The notes beneath the pieces were generated by a model. That model searched no databases and was not told where the DNA came from. It worked only from the letters and a program-made list of their open reading frames with translations. The position numbers and the translations under genes are program-made. A DNA stretch of 64,000 bases, from the NCBI GenBank assembly GCA_000697055.1, contig JNDT01002282.1, positions 1 through 64,000 on the forward strand, read 5' to 3'. Position 1 is the first letter of the stretch; each line of letters opens with the position of its first letter. This DNA is from Saksenaea vasiformis B4078 (Eukaryota > Mucoromycota > Mucoromycetes > Mucorales > Saksenaeaceae). Below are positions 1 to 11,251 of this stretch, piece by piece.

Positions 1-3000
1 CTTTTACGGAATATTTCAATTGATTACTGGCCAGCAACAACCAACCAACACCGCTGTATTCCATGATGAATTACTTAATGATGTCATGCGCTCCTTCAAC
101 GATTACAGAAGTCGTTACCCAGATGGTCTGGTGCCACTTATCCATGGTTGTCTTTCATACGGCAAAGTAATCTCTTCGTCTATGTTGGAATATTGCACAA
201 AGTTTATCAATCGAACTGTGGAAGACTACACTCAATGGCTAACAAATTATATATCTCTCCGTCTCCGAGCCATTGTCAACGTGAGTAAAACATTCACTCT
301 TGTTTTTTTTTCAATTTACTGAGAATGGTCTAATAATTTCTGTAGGAATTACAAAAACATGATGCGGATAAGTTGGCCCTGTATGTCTTTGAAGTGCTGG
401 CAAACAACGAATCGTTCCCTCCTGTATTTCCGGCGAGATTGTCTTTCAACCCTGCCCTCGGCGAAGATGTTAACAACGCCGTCGTACAAGTGATGGAAGA
501 AGTAGATGTGGATCTCAAGGTCCTATTTACTTTTGGAGACTTGACTGAATACGTTGGGTCACTTCCAAGCGATCATGAAGGCCAACTCGGTGATATACGG
601 CTCAAGCTTTTCGGATTGCATAGCACTTTCAATGAAGCTTGCGCTCTGGCTCATGACTTACTCAATCGACGTCGCATCAACCATGAACGCCTTCCTCAGT
701 TGCAGGCAAATCTCATTGAGATTGAACGTATTTGCACGCGTACTGGCAATATCAACCAAGATGTTGTTCGTCAGTTTGATAACCAAATCGATCTTACAAA
801 CGCACACTGGGATGAACTTACAGCATGGAATGAAATGGTTACTATCGAAAACGCAATTGCTCAATGGGAACCTCAATTCCACTAGTCGCAAGAGGTTTCT
901 CACGAGGTGGCCCAGTTGACGGAAATGATAAACCAACAAATCATTCAACTAAATGCCACCATTGATAGATTTTCTACTATGCAACAAAGTTACGAACAAG
1001 CTCAAAATAATTATCAAGATGCCCTTACGAGGTTCCATGCTAATAGGATGTTTGGTAACCGAGAACTCCTGCAAAGATTGGTTGACTACATAACTCCACT
1101 AGACATTCCTGGATATGGTGAAGGAGAGGAGATAACCAAGACCTTGGATACCTCTTTTATAACAAGAATGTCAACTTGTTTACAAGGATGTCTTATCTTA
1201 TTGTCAACGTACATTGAACGGTACTATAATGAAGAAATAAGGATTGCCAGCGATGCCCAGGTGGAAGCTTCTATAAGGTGGACAAGGCAGCAAATAAGCG
1301 AGCTTGAAGAAAATCCAAGACTCGGGAGACGACGCAAGAATGGACTGGCACGACGATTGCTTGCTGCAATCAACAATGGCCAGCCTTTGGATCGCGCTCG
1401 CATGAATTTCATTGGGGATGCCTCATTTACTCGGTTACAAGAACTAGTTACTACGACGCAGCAGCAGATACAAACTTCAAGAAGATTTCTACAAGATCCT
1501 GAGGCTAATCAAGATCTTTTTGATCAGTGCTTCCGCCCGGACTTGTTTACAATAGCAATTCAACAGCGGTTGTTTAATGTGGTGCCTGAGCCTGGCTTTA
1601 CGAAAAAGTATGCCACCATTGATAATCAGACCTGTGAGACGTTACTTCGACGTGCTGGATTGCGCCATCTTATACAACCACGTACTGCAGAAGTAAACAC
1701 AATTCGTCACATATAAGATTTACGCAAGGTGCGATGCTATGAAACGTAAGTCACTGACTTCTCATTTATACTACGAATGGGTACGAAACTAATAGTTCTA
1801 TTCTACAATAGTGATCATGGTAGAAGAAAACCTTTCTTTTCCGGCCAGATTGCTACGGACGGTTATGCCACCTCGGTGCTCCTTCGCAAACAAGTCCATG
1901 TCGAAGAAGCACTTCCTGATTTAACGCCGGAAGTCTTCGAAGAGTGGGAGATGCAATATGTGAAGATGTGGGGTGCGGACCCCGGTGTGTCCGACATATT
2001 TGTCGCAAGCAGTGGGAGCGATGATATTTATAATGTTGATGTGATGGAAACCACTGGCGGTAACCTGGCCTAATGCAGTACAAAGAATGGAATTGATGAC
2101 TGAACTGGTTCGTATTGTATGTATAGACGAAGGTGACGACGAGGTACCAGAGCAAGGTCAAGAAGAGGAGCAGGCGCATGGTTACGATTTCCGACTGCGA
2201 TACCAACAACGACAAAATCAAGCACCGCACGAAATCCGCTCGTTATCTTCGGCACAAAGGCAGGCTTCAAACGCGCAGTGGGTCTAGTTCAGAATACCAA
2301 GAATCAAGCGAACATAGGCGAAATTGAAAGAGCAATCGTAACAACAGAACAACGGATTTCGATCGCATCAACGCTTACATCCAGTCGATCTTGGACGTGT
2401 TCAATGGATTGACTGAATTTTACGGACACCAGTTCCATCGAGGCTTAAAATTTCGGAACTACAGAGGAAGGCAGCGGATGGACGCTGAGCTCGTTAATGT
2501 GTTTGTGAGCGGTGGCAAAAATATGGCGATCTTGGTGAATGGTACGGCATGCCTCGGTCAAGACGAAGAAGAAGAGATGGAGTGCGACGTCAATTTGCTG
2601 GAACTGGTCCACTCGTTCCGGCCCATGAAGCTCCTTCCCCAAATCAACGTGAGCCGGCTGGAGAAAAGACTTTGTAAGTTACCAAAAATGTCATTATTGT
2701 GGAGAACAAACTTTTTCTCATACAATTGTAATTATAGTAAATGGCAAAAGGCGTCCACCAATAATGACTTAACCAAGGTTCCTGTCATCGGGTTTGGCTC
2801 TGGTCAGTTTGGTAGAAGGCAATACGGTGGCAAACCTGTTGGATTGGCGGATAAATGTCGGAAACTGCTGAAGAAGGCGGAGCAGGAAGGAAGGCTTGTC
2901 ATCATGAAGGTCAACGAACATAACACATCTCAAGTATGTTCACGATGTGGTGAAAAATCTTTGGAACAAGTCCGTGCTGCGGGTCTCAGTCTGTACACTG

Positions 3001-3134
3001 TGTTAACTTGCACCAGTTGTCGTACGGTGTGGCAGCGAGACATCAACGCCTCCCGAAACATCAATGGTATATGCTACAATACCATCTATCATGGTCACCG
3101 GCCAAGCATTTTTACACCTTCTGGAGGTAGTTGA
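1..3134 (+). pseudogene. Fanzor-type (eukaryotic TnpB/OMEGA) nuclease gene, decayed, open at left edge
   Basis: The reading frame is open at base 2, so the gene starts outside the window. A phase-0 intron (281-345) joins two coiled-coil-rich stretches. An in-frame TAG at 883-885 is either a nonsense change or the end of an intron 838-885. The frame then runs to 1716, where a one-base shift is needed to continue to an intron at 1746-1795. The next segment (to 2073) carries TDGYATSVLL and then DPGVSDIFVA, which fits RuvC motif I. Further shifts are needed between about 2060 and 2390. An AGFKRAVGLVQNTKN segment lies there in a third context. After an intron (2674-2737) come GKRRPP, another shift, GFGSGQFG, KVNEHNTSQVCSRCG and WQRDINASRNI. 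These give the zinc ribbon, the glutamate placed as in Fanzors and the RuvC III aspartate. TnpB and Fanzor are RNA-guided DNA endonucleases. With at least four frame breaks this copy is probably dead, though sequencing error cannot be excluded. Confidence 0.75.
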
Positions 3135-3393
3135 TATCTCTTGCCTTACAGTTGTAAGTATAAATATTCTCAGATGTTATATCAATGTTACTAATGCTAT
3201 GTCTGCTTGGTCCCATTTTTATATTGCTGTTCGTCTACTTTACCATGATATTTCGTCGCGGGTTATTGTTCATTTTGTATTGTAACTCCGTCTAAATTTC
3301 AAAAGGAAAAACTGTATGTCAATTTCTTTATTCCTTTTACAGCATTTATGCACCGAGGTGTATTTATAATCGTGGGTAGACATTGTGTTTTTA
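3135..3393. other. Fanzor 3' flank, AT-rich, no gene seen
   Basis: No convincing coding sequence. It contains TTTTGTATTG and TCAAAAGGAAAAA near 3270-3310, which resemble sequence just after the second Fanzor remnant near 6618-6652. It may be the 3' UTR or the right end of the mobile unit. Confidence 0.3.
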
Positions 3394-4429
3394 CTAATCG
3401 AAACAATCTGGCTGTTCCTTTACAATCATTTCATATAATGGATGGAAATTGACGTAGGCTGCCCTCTCAGTCCCCACGACGGCTGCTGTTGTCTTCGCCA
3501 CATTGTCGTCAATAACTTTGATATTATCCAAACCAACCGCAGTCTCTGCAATTAATTGCGACTGACAGCAACGTTCCAAAGAGATAAACCACCACAATGC
3601 TTCTTCAATTGAATGTCCGACTGTAAGTAGTCCGTGATTCTGAAGAATCAATGCCTTGTTCTTAGAACCTAAAACTTGAACAAGTCGGCTTTCTTCGGAT
3701 GGATCGTACACAACCCCTTGAAATTGGTTGTACACACCATGCGACCCATAAAATGCGCAAGCGTCTTGCGATATTGGAAGTAATGGCCGACCTAAAGAAG
3801 AAAAAGTTTTACCATACATTGAATGCCTAGATAGCATGTTTAGAGCTGCTTTTTCAGATTTGCATTGGCGCGTCTTCTTACGTATGGACGGCGCAAACGA
3901 CATCCTCACGACCTTGGTGGACGGCTGCATGGATTACAAAGGCCGCTTTGTTAACAGTCGACCGACCGCGAACAATATTTCCCTTGTGGTCAACCAAAAC
4001 CAAATCGCTTGCTTTGATATGTCCAAAGTACTGTCCCAAACCATTCACCCTGATGAAATAGTACAATGAGTTTCTTGTTTGAAATGAAACATGGCGTCAC
4101 CAAAATAAATCAGGATACTCTGGGTCTCTAATAGTCATATGCCCCGCTGCACCTAGAGACGCCAAAGAATCAATGAAACAGCCTGTAAAATGTACCATAC
4201 CTTCATCCCATCCAAACTTTGCCAGAAGACGGAAACCGGCAGCTAGCACCTTCTTCATGTGGATTCGTTGGTCATGAAGGCCAACAAATCGTTTTGGAGA
4301 TGGAAGGATAACCGGCGCTCGTTCTGCCCAACGCGCTTCTTCTTCTGTCTCGTCGCCCAAAATGACGTGACGTTGTGAGCGAAGGAAAATAGCAAAAGTA
4401 CTTATATCTATGTCTGACGATGTATCCAT
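3394..4429 (-). CDS. class II aldolase/adducin-domain protein, four exons
   Basis: Splicing 4429-4201, 4152-4101, 4049-3882 and 3826-3394 gives a continuous 293-residue protein with canonical GT-AG introns of 48-55 nt. The start is the ATG of MDTSSD; the longer open frame upstream begins at GTG. Family landmarks are in order: DEGAAGHMTIRDPE, the HTH pair of metal-binding histidines (about residues 149-151, formed across the third splice), SQDACAFYG, and QNHGLLTVG with the third histidine. The closing segment with SLERCCQ and IVKEQPD is typical of fungal members. Family members are zinc enzymes (fuculose- or ribulose-phosphate aldolase and epimerase types) or adducin-like proteins. All metal ligands look present, so an active enzyme is likely, but the substrate cannot be read from sequence. 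It is transcribed divergently from RCE1. Confidence 0.88.
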
Positions 4430-4592
4430 TAGAGTTGAAAAGAGTGAAGAATGAAACACTCCATAAGTCAGGGTTTTTATCCTAGACTTGGGAAGTGAGA
4501 CAACTGTATTTCAGCCCTATCTCAGATCAAGTGGTTTATTAGTCCTTTTTGACGTCGGGGAGAATTTTTCGTTCTCCCTTTCAGTTGTCCAG
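4430..4592. promoter_or_regulatory. short divergent promoter between aldolase-like gene and RCE1
   Basis: Only about 163 bp separate the two start codons, so both promoters and 5' UTRs must share this space. No clear TATA box was seen. Confidence 0.5.
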
Positions 4593-5654
4593 ATGCTTCT
4601 CCAGCCTGTGATGGCGAACGCCATCTGCATTTCATTCACATTCATTTACATCGCAGGCTTTTATCTATTCCGGCAAAGTGGTCCGTTCCTTTCACGAAAT
4701 CATCCAAAGGTCATTCTGTCGCGAATCAAGGCCGTTACCTTGGCATCGGCTGTCATTCCACTCATAATCCGTGTCTTCCTTCCTGCTGTTCCATTAACCA
4801 TCGCCCTTGGGGTTCTGCCGTTGAAATTGTATTTGCTTGCTCCTTTACTGCTTACCATTATACTTTTTGCCGGTCCACTTGCATTAATGTATTTTGATAA
4901 GGAATTGCCGTGGCAAAAACATTTTGATTGGAGACGGCAGCGCAGCATGATCATGTCACTTTTGAGTTTACGAAATTTTGTCGTGGTAAGAAGAGAGCTT
5001 GCCCTCTTTTAACCATCTCAATATCAATTTACTCTATTATAGGCTCCAGTGACCGAAGAATTTGTATTTCGAGCCTGTGTGATCTGTGTGCTGTACCACG
5101 CTGGCTTTTCCATTCCTTATCTGATTTTTGTGTCGCCAATGTACTTTGGTTTGGGTAAGCCCAACTAATACACTGCAATACGAGATTGTAACATGACAAA
5201 GCACATCTTCACCATGTTTGGGAGAACTACCATCAAGGAGGAGCTAACATGAAGGTATTAAAGCAGGCAATCATGTATTCAGGTAGTCTATCCGATGCAA
5301 GAAATTATACTTAAGCTAATTCATTCTTCTCGGCATAGCTTTTCAGTTCACATATACCACAGTTTTTGGATGGTTTGTCAGCTTCGTATTTCTGCGCTTC
5401 GGTAACGTCTGGCCACCAATTCTTTGCCATGCGTTCTGCAATATGATGGGATTTCCCGACGTTAGCGATGTCCATCAGCATCCGGTGATGCATCGAAGGA
5501 GTAAGTTTTGACGGAAGAACAGAGATAACGTCTGACATATTATACGCTAGTCATTTGGTCCTGTTTTGTTGGCGGATTCATGTTGTTTTGGTGTCTACTA
5601 TACCCCTTGACCAATCCGACCTGGTGTGGTGGGTCTATGTACTGGTCATTATAA
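4593..5654 (+). CDS. RCE1: CAAX prenyl endopeptidase RCE1, five exons
   Basis: Exons 4593-4985, 5043-5154, 5202-5282, 5339-5500 and 5551-5654 join in frame to a 283-residue multi-pass membrane protein. It carries APVTEEFVFRACV (the EExxxR motif, about residues 136-141), FGLAHLHH (catalytic histidine, about 170-173) and LCHAFCNMMGFP, the signature set of Rce1/CPBP intramembrane proteases. The C-terminus contains YPLTNPTWCGGSMYW, close to known Rce1 ends. Rce1 works in the endoplasmic reticulum membrane and removes the last three residues of farnesylated or geranylgeranylated CAAX proteins such as Ras, Rho and a-type pheromones. The start was chosen at MLLQPV because the open frame upstream lacks an earlier ATG. 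All catalytic residues look intact. Confidence 0.93.
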
Positions 5655-6384
5655 AAAGTTTTATACAATACATTTAATGAGACTATATCAGTCTATACCA
5701 ACGTTTTAATCTACGATCTTAAACATACCACTAAAAGCAGTTAATCCAGCCGAATAATAATGCAATTGCCGTGATGCACGAATTGGGCTACAGCATAAGG
5801 TGAAGACATCGTACCGTCCCATTCATATGTTGAGCACACTCTTTAATTACTTGGCAAGCTCTGTGATGATGAAACGTGGCGGACAATTTGCAGTGCATCA
5901 CCTGTTGGATATCTACTTCCCTTGTAATCCTTTATGGAAAACTGGGAAATATTGGATTTTGAATAAGCATTTTGGCCCATCAGATATCCTCATACGTTCA
6001 TGTAAAATAATTTTGCACTGAGAAGCGATGGTCTCCTGCGCAGGAAAGTAGCGCATTTTGCTTTAATCCAAAGAATATTTTGCGCCTGGATGATCTGACC
6101 TTTGCATTGGAGTGCCTCAGTGATCTTCATCAGCATCCCATCGGATGGCGTGAAAACGTCTCGGGACAAGGAAAATGTTCCGTTGAAGCAAGCATCCCGC
6201 TTTTGCATTGTGATACTTCAATGATGGTTTCTCGGGGTCCTTCCGGAAGGAGTAAAAGCTTCTCGAAATAAGAACAGCTTTCATCCAGCATGATCCGTAT
6301 TTAAAGAAATCCTCAAGAAGTGATAATATGGAAGTGTTTCAAAGTCCATAGTCTGCACTCAAGCAGGTGAACGCCGGGGTTTGT
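5655..6384. other. intergenic, no supported gene
   Basis: It holds short open frames only. The one from about 5800 to 6021 starts at GTG and has no recognised domain. The region precedes the second Fanzor remnant and may include more of its decayed body, but I could not align it. Confidence 0.3.
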
Positions 6385-6606
6385 TGGTGATGGTAAATAT
6401 AAAAGAGTACCATATTGAAGGTATAGCCATCATTATACATGCACTCCAGTTGGACTAACTCCCGTCTGGCTGTGCTCGCTTGTAGTGGCTGTGGTAAATT
6501 GTGGCAGTGCGATGCTAATGCCAGCCGCAACGTGCATCACATCGCTACGGTAGAAGCTAATGGCCATGAACGGCCACGCATAATTTCTTCCGTAGCTCCC
6601 TTTTTT
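6385..6606 (+). pseudogene. Fanzor C-terminal remnant (copy 2)
   Basis: An open frame reads LAVLACSGCGKLWQCDANASRN, followed by GHERP. This matches the second half of the OrfB/TnpB zinc ribbon and the RuvC III aspartate of the copy ending at 3134 (WQRDINASRN). Just upstream, in another frame, MVNIKEYH resembles the KVNEHNTS stretch that carries the alternative catalytic glutamate. The first CxxC of the ribbon is not readable in frame and no long upstream frame exists, so this is a 5'-truncated, frameshifted relic on the plus strand. The confidence reflects the short length of the match. Confidence 0.6.
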
Positions 6607-6714
6607 ACTATCTATCGTTTTGTAATTGATTGTCAAAAGGAAAAAAAATCAGGCAATTGTATATAGTAGGAAAAAAAAATAATAATTCATAAAAAGATAA
6701 TCTGATGAGAGGGC

Positions 6715-9051
6715 TTAATTCCTCAGCTTGTAGGAACCATGAGCGAAGCTAAGAGGCACCAACATGCCCAGCTCCGCTCTGGCAACCACTTCTAAGGTAG
6801 AAGCGTCCAATATAAGCAAGAAAGATGTCGCACGTGCTGAATCCATCACTACGCTGATGAGCACACCCTCATCCTCTCGAATGGCTCCTGGACGTGGGAT
6901 AAATACTGCTTCGCTTGGGTAGCAATGATCTTCGTGCCACGATGCAACAATCGATTTGGTATCCAGGTCCTTTTTTTTTCAACAACTCATAGATAAGCAA
7001 AAGTTAAACGTTTGTGTGCGTAGCCTTACCGCCTTCACAATGCTGTCCCAGATCTTTCCGTCTGTTATCGCACTTGTAGCAGAAAACCCGAGACCGTACA
7101 TATAGGTATATTTCTGCATTTTGTAACTGGGGTTCACCTGTGGCAACTCCAACGACGGCTCCACACGTTTCTCGTAGGACACTACAGGCATCCACGAATG
7201 CCATCCCGTTCCAATCGCTCCCACACGTTGCTCTTCATCCGTTGTGTTATTTCCCCGTAAATATCCCCATACAGAAGAAACTCTGGACGTTACGCCGGAT
7301 GCCGAGGGCATGATCGTGTTGTTTGCATTGAAGATTGATTTCGCCTCTTCAATTCGACTCAATTTATACCGTCTGACTTCAGAACAAGCGAGGCGTCGCG
7401 GCTCCATACTTCCGGGGTTACGCAAGTTTTCTGTTGTCAATTGATGTGCAATGGTTGCATCAGGGTAACACACAATGTCAACAAAAATGTTGTCACGTTC
7501 ATCTTCAAATGCATTGATGTGATGGAAACTAAGGCACAAGATGAGTTTATCTTACATAATTAAAGGTAGGCTTACGCAAAGCAAGGGTCTGATCGGTATG
7601 TGGCCACATGCTGGCCATTCGATCTGGATATGACGTAGAACAATGTCGGTTCGTTGGGATAAAAGGTGAAAGAATCAAGAATACTCTCATTCCATGCATA
7701 TTTGACAGCACCAGAATTCGCCAGCAAGGGGAAAATAGCCTGTCAACGGACGTAAGATAAATCTATATTTGTTCAATATGTTCTTACCAAAACGATGTAT
7801 CTGCGAGTCAACGCAAAACTGTTGACATATCCTGTAGGAGCAGTGACGCTTGCTATCACTGAACCCTTAGGATTGCGGTCTGAGATCGAAAAAAAGTGGT
7901 AGGCTGTGGTACGATAGCCGATTTCCATGGTGAAGTTGATGTATTCACCTGTCTCCGCGTCGAACTGGCCGTTAGGACAGGAGTTGTAGCCCTTAAAAAC
8001 TGGATTTACTTCGTTCCAGCATAGCACACGCGTTGGCTTCAAATCGAATGGATCTAGCTCTTGGATCTAGACCCAACAATGTTATTCCACGTTACCTCGT
8101 ACGCTATTGTTGTGTAACCTACGTGATTTGCCATATTTTGGCAGAATAAGCGGCCATCTACACCAGGGATACCAGGTAGAATACGTGCACCGCAAGGCTC
8201 TGCATCAGGTTTGGATGCCTTTGGAGCAGATTTGATGAACTTGACAAGAACGGTCTGATTACTATTTGTCTTGAAAAGACCTGCTGGATGCTTTGGCGCA
8301 TATCCATGATGATCACGCACTTTCTCGATCAGACGACGACATGTTAAACGGTTGCGATATGTGATCGTGTTGCGTTGACCGTTCAAATCGAATCGATTCA
8401 CCAATGGTAATCTAGAAGCATAGTCAATACCAACTTGATGGACACGTGTTTACTTACGCATCAAACCAATGGCCAAACGTGAATATAGACGTCGCACTTT
8501 GCAAAAGGCCATCAATCTCAACCTTGCGGGTATATTTAACGTCGTAAGTTCCTGGTCCAACAGTGAAGTGCTCTCCTGTGAGCCAATTTGGTAGTTGACC
8601 CTGTACGACTAGATCCACAATTTCACTCGAATCACCAGCGTTTTGGAATCCCTAGAATTAGTACTATTTTAATACCATGCAAAAAGCCACTTTTTTTTCC
8701 ATGTTTCCATACCTTCACATGCGACGTGTCTGGGTCTAGCCTTGTTTCCTGAAGTGACAGCGCGGACGGCGTGCGACTGACATTGGGTCTACCTTCCTCA
8801 TCCAACAATGTACGTTCTTGTTGTTGTTCCCATTCACCGTTATCTTCAGACACGCTTAGAGTCGCCGCCTGAAGCGGATGGTTAGGCGAATGGCGTTCCT
8901 CTCGATCGTCATCCCAGACATTATGGTTCGTTCCATCGGCTTCCAAAGGATCCGCGGCGACTGCAACAGAGGGTGTAAAAGGCTCGTCGGTAAGTGGATG
9001 TTCATCCCCTACAAGGTTGATATCTGGCACTTCGGACTTGGCCTCCGTCAT
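6715..9051 (-). CDS. carotenoid cleavage oxygenase-like protein, seven exons
   Basis: Exons 9051-8713, 8651-8458, 8411-8096, 8066-7788, 7739-7576, 7528-7030 and 6969-6715 give 681 residues with every junction in frame. The first about 110 residues are acidic and low in complexity. The rest follows the carotenoid oxygenase fold: LPNWLTGEHFTVGPGTYDV, ILPGIPGVDGRLF, TGEYINF, FHHINAFEDE, YPSEAVFIPRPG..EDEG and SFAHGSY. Enzymes of this family in Mucoromycota (AcaA, CarS and Tsp3 types) cleave beta-carotene or apocarotenoids toward trisporoids. Two of the four expected iron-binding histidines seem to be asparagine here (about residues 315 and 365), while the third (about 433-434) and fourth (674) are present. 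It could be a divergent enzyme or a non-catalytic carotenoid-binding homolog. I cannot decide between the named subfamilies. Confidence 0.88.
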
Positions 9052-10439
9052 TGTCGTGCAAGAGAAACGTAGTAGAAAAAAGGGGAAGGAGAAAAAAAAA
9101 GGCGGCGGAACAGTTCAGTCGCGGAAAGTGCAAATCAGCTCCAAATTTTTCATCGACCGCTCCAGCCGGTACCATTTATCCGTGGACTCCTCGCCAAAAA
9201 TACTTGTCAACGATGTCAATCATGATCATTTTAGGGATAGATTATGGTCATAATAGTAACTTAATGCTTAGAGATAAGCGTACAAGGTTTAACGCTTTTG
9301 GTAGGTGTAAGTAGGACTTGAGCGATCCGTGTCTCAGTGATCAATGTTTCTGGGTTTTCCTGCCGGTTGCCATAGCGAATAGGAAGTCAGGCCATGTTTC
9401 CGTGGGAGGTCGCAAGAATGCATATCAGTTACCCAGACTTGTGAAGCCTCTGCTATTAAACTACCCGGATTCCGAGTGTTTGCCATCCCTTTTTTGTTCC
9501 AAATTCTTAATGTGATGCCAAGGATACTTGGTCGAGTTTATTTTTAGCGATTCTATTAAATAGTCTTATCGCATTGATGCTATTTTCTTTCCCATTACTT
9601 TGCAATAGTTAACCATCATTTGTAAACCAAAACATATCAAACTACAACCACATCTAATACTATGATCACACAGATGTGATCCACAAAATCAGCAGGGGTG
9701 ATATGCTATACCGTGTTAAAGATGAGCACCAACTGATCTAGATAATCAGCTTTCATGAATTTTCCATCATCCAAGTCTCCTTTCTTTTTCCAAATGTAAC
9801 AAACCACCGTTATTCAATTAGCTATTGCCCAATCTTTCTTTGACCCAGGTCAGTTCGCATAATACATATTTCACTTTATCAATGCATCCCTCGTCGTCTT
9901 CCTTTGTAGAGAGCAATGCCCTGTCAAAGAAGTGTCCCTTCTATATCAGATACGCACCCCAGGTTAACCTCGGGTTGGCATCCTGTACGTTCCGCAGGTA
10001 GTACCTATTTGTTTCCACGTTGTTATAGCGTAATAACCCAATGTCATCCAGCTGCAGAAAATACAATATAAGATTGCTGCTAAGTTCCGAAACAGAGTTG
10101 ACGCCTTCTGCTTCATCTGACAGGTCTACTGCATAAAGTATCGACCTGCAGTCGGTCGAATATTATTGTTCAGCTGAAATGGAAAGCCTTACTGGGCTTC
10201 TGCAAACGGAGTAACGGACTGCTCAGCACATTCTCACAGTACGACCTGGCCTCTGAGATGTTCCTCGTAGTGCTGTAGGAGACTCTCTCTGGCATGCACT
10301 GCAAGGTCCCTCTTTATTGGGTAATACTTCTTGTCACTAGCATATATTTCACGGGCAAACGAGGCCTATACCTTTAGCAACGTCAGGCTGAACATCGACG
10401 GTACGTGTACTGTATATCGCTTCTGCTACGATGATGTAC
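9052..10439. other. 1.4 kb upstream of the oxygenase, no supported gene
   Basis: It includes the oxygenase promoter and 5' UTR. A weak spliceable frame starts with ATG at 9882 and has GT-AG-like ends near 10000 and 10052, giving about 70 residues with no recognised domain. The small open frame 10331-10555 runs into the inverted-repeat arm and may be the end of a gene carried by that repeat. Confidence 0.3.
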
Positions 10440-11104
10440 CGGATTTTGAATACACATTTTTGTCATCTAAATACTACTTTGCCTTGGTACCACCTGAATC
10501 CTGCGGCGAGGAGCAGCCGATCTTTGCGCAGAGAAGCAAATACCTTCACTTCTAAATCAAAGGTGTATTGCGTTGGTCCATAGTAATAGGTCCCCAAGCG
10601 CATCAATCGGAAGCCTCAAAGTGACAGTATTTAAAAGGGACGCATGAAATCCTTTTTTTTCTTTGGCTCCATTTCCCACGTGAAACGTCCCCGGTACGTA
10701 CTGGGGTTGACTATACACGCAGGAACTCATGTCTTTTGATCGATTGTTCTACTCCTGGTCGTAAAACAAGAAATTGGCCACTCACTGAAGCCACGAACCT
10801 CTACTCCCACCCCCACCAAAATGGTGCGGGGTGTGGCACCTGCGAATGCGTAGGAATACCCTTCGGGGGTAAGTAAAATGACATCAAAGTATTATTCCAT
10901 TTACTAACCCTGAACAAATTTTTATGCTGTCTATATGAATTTCGCGTCCATCGAGGGGCCGCGTTGATGTAAGTAGTGTATGAATTTGTTGCCAACTTAT
11001 GGATTAACGAACGCATGCTCGATTCTTTTCTTAGCGTAAAAGTGGTTCCTCATGGACGCAAAATTTACATAGATTAGCGTAAAAATTTCTTCAATAAATA
11101 GTAG
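10440..11104 (-). repeat. left arm of a ~0.66-kb inverted repeat
   Basis: This arm is the reverse complement of 11252-11918. The inner part, from about 10660 to 11104, is nearly identical to its partner and encodes the same 71-residue frame differing at few positions. The outer part, from about 10440 to 10640, is clearly more diverged. Both arms hold a possible intron signature (GGTAAGT with TTTACTAACC about 45 nt later) and end toward the spacer with a TTAGCGTAAAAATTT-type sequence. Confidence 0.85.
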
Positions 11105-11251
11105 TGTGAGGAAACAGCTACTCAGTGTACGTCGAATCAGATGCGACTACTAGCAGACTTGATTGTGCCCAGGATAGCCGGCGATTGTGAAACCTAAATC
11201 GCGGGTACGCCATCTTTCTTCCCCGTCCAAGTTTATCAATAGATTGGGGTC
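11105..11251. other. spacer (loop) between inverted-repeat arms
   Basis: About 147 bp of non-repeated sequence lies between the arms. No feature was recognised in it. Confidence 0.6.

Noticed and set aside
5311..5538. 75-codon minus-strand frame
   Set aside because: It lies opposite the fourth RCE1 exon, whose frame and splice sites are well supported.
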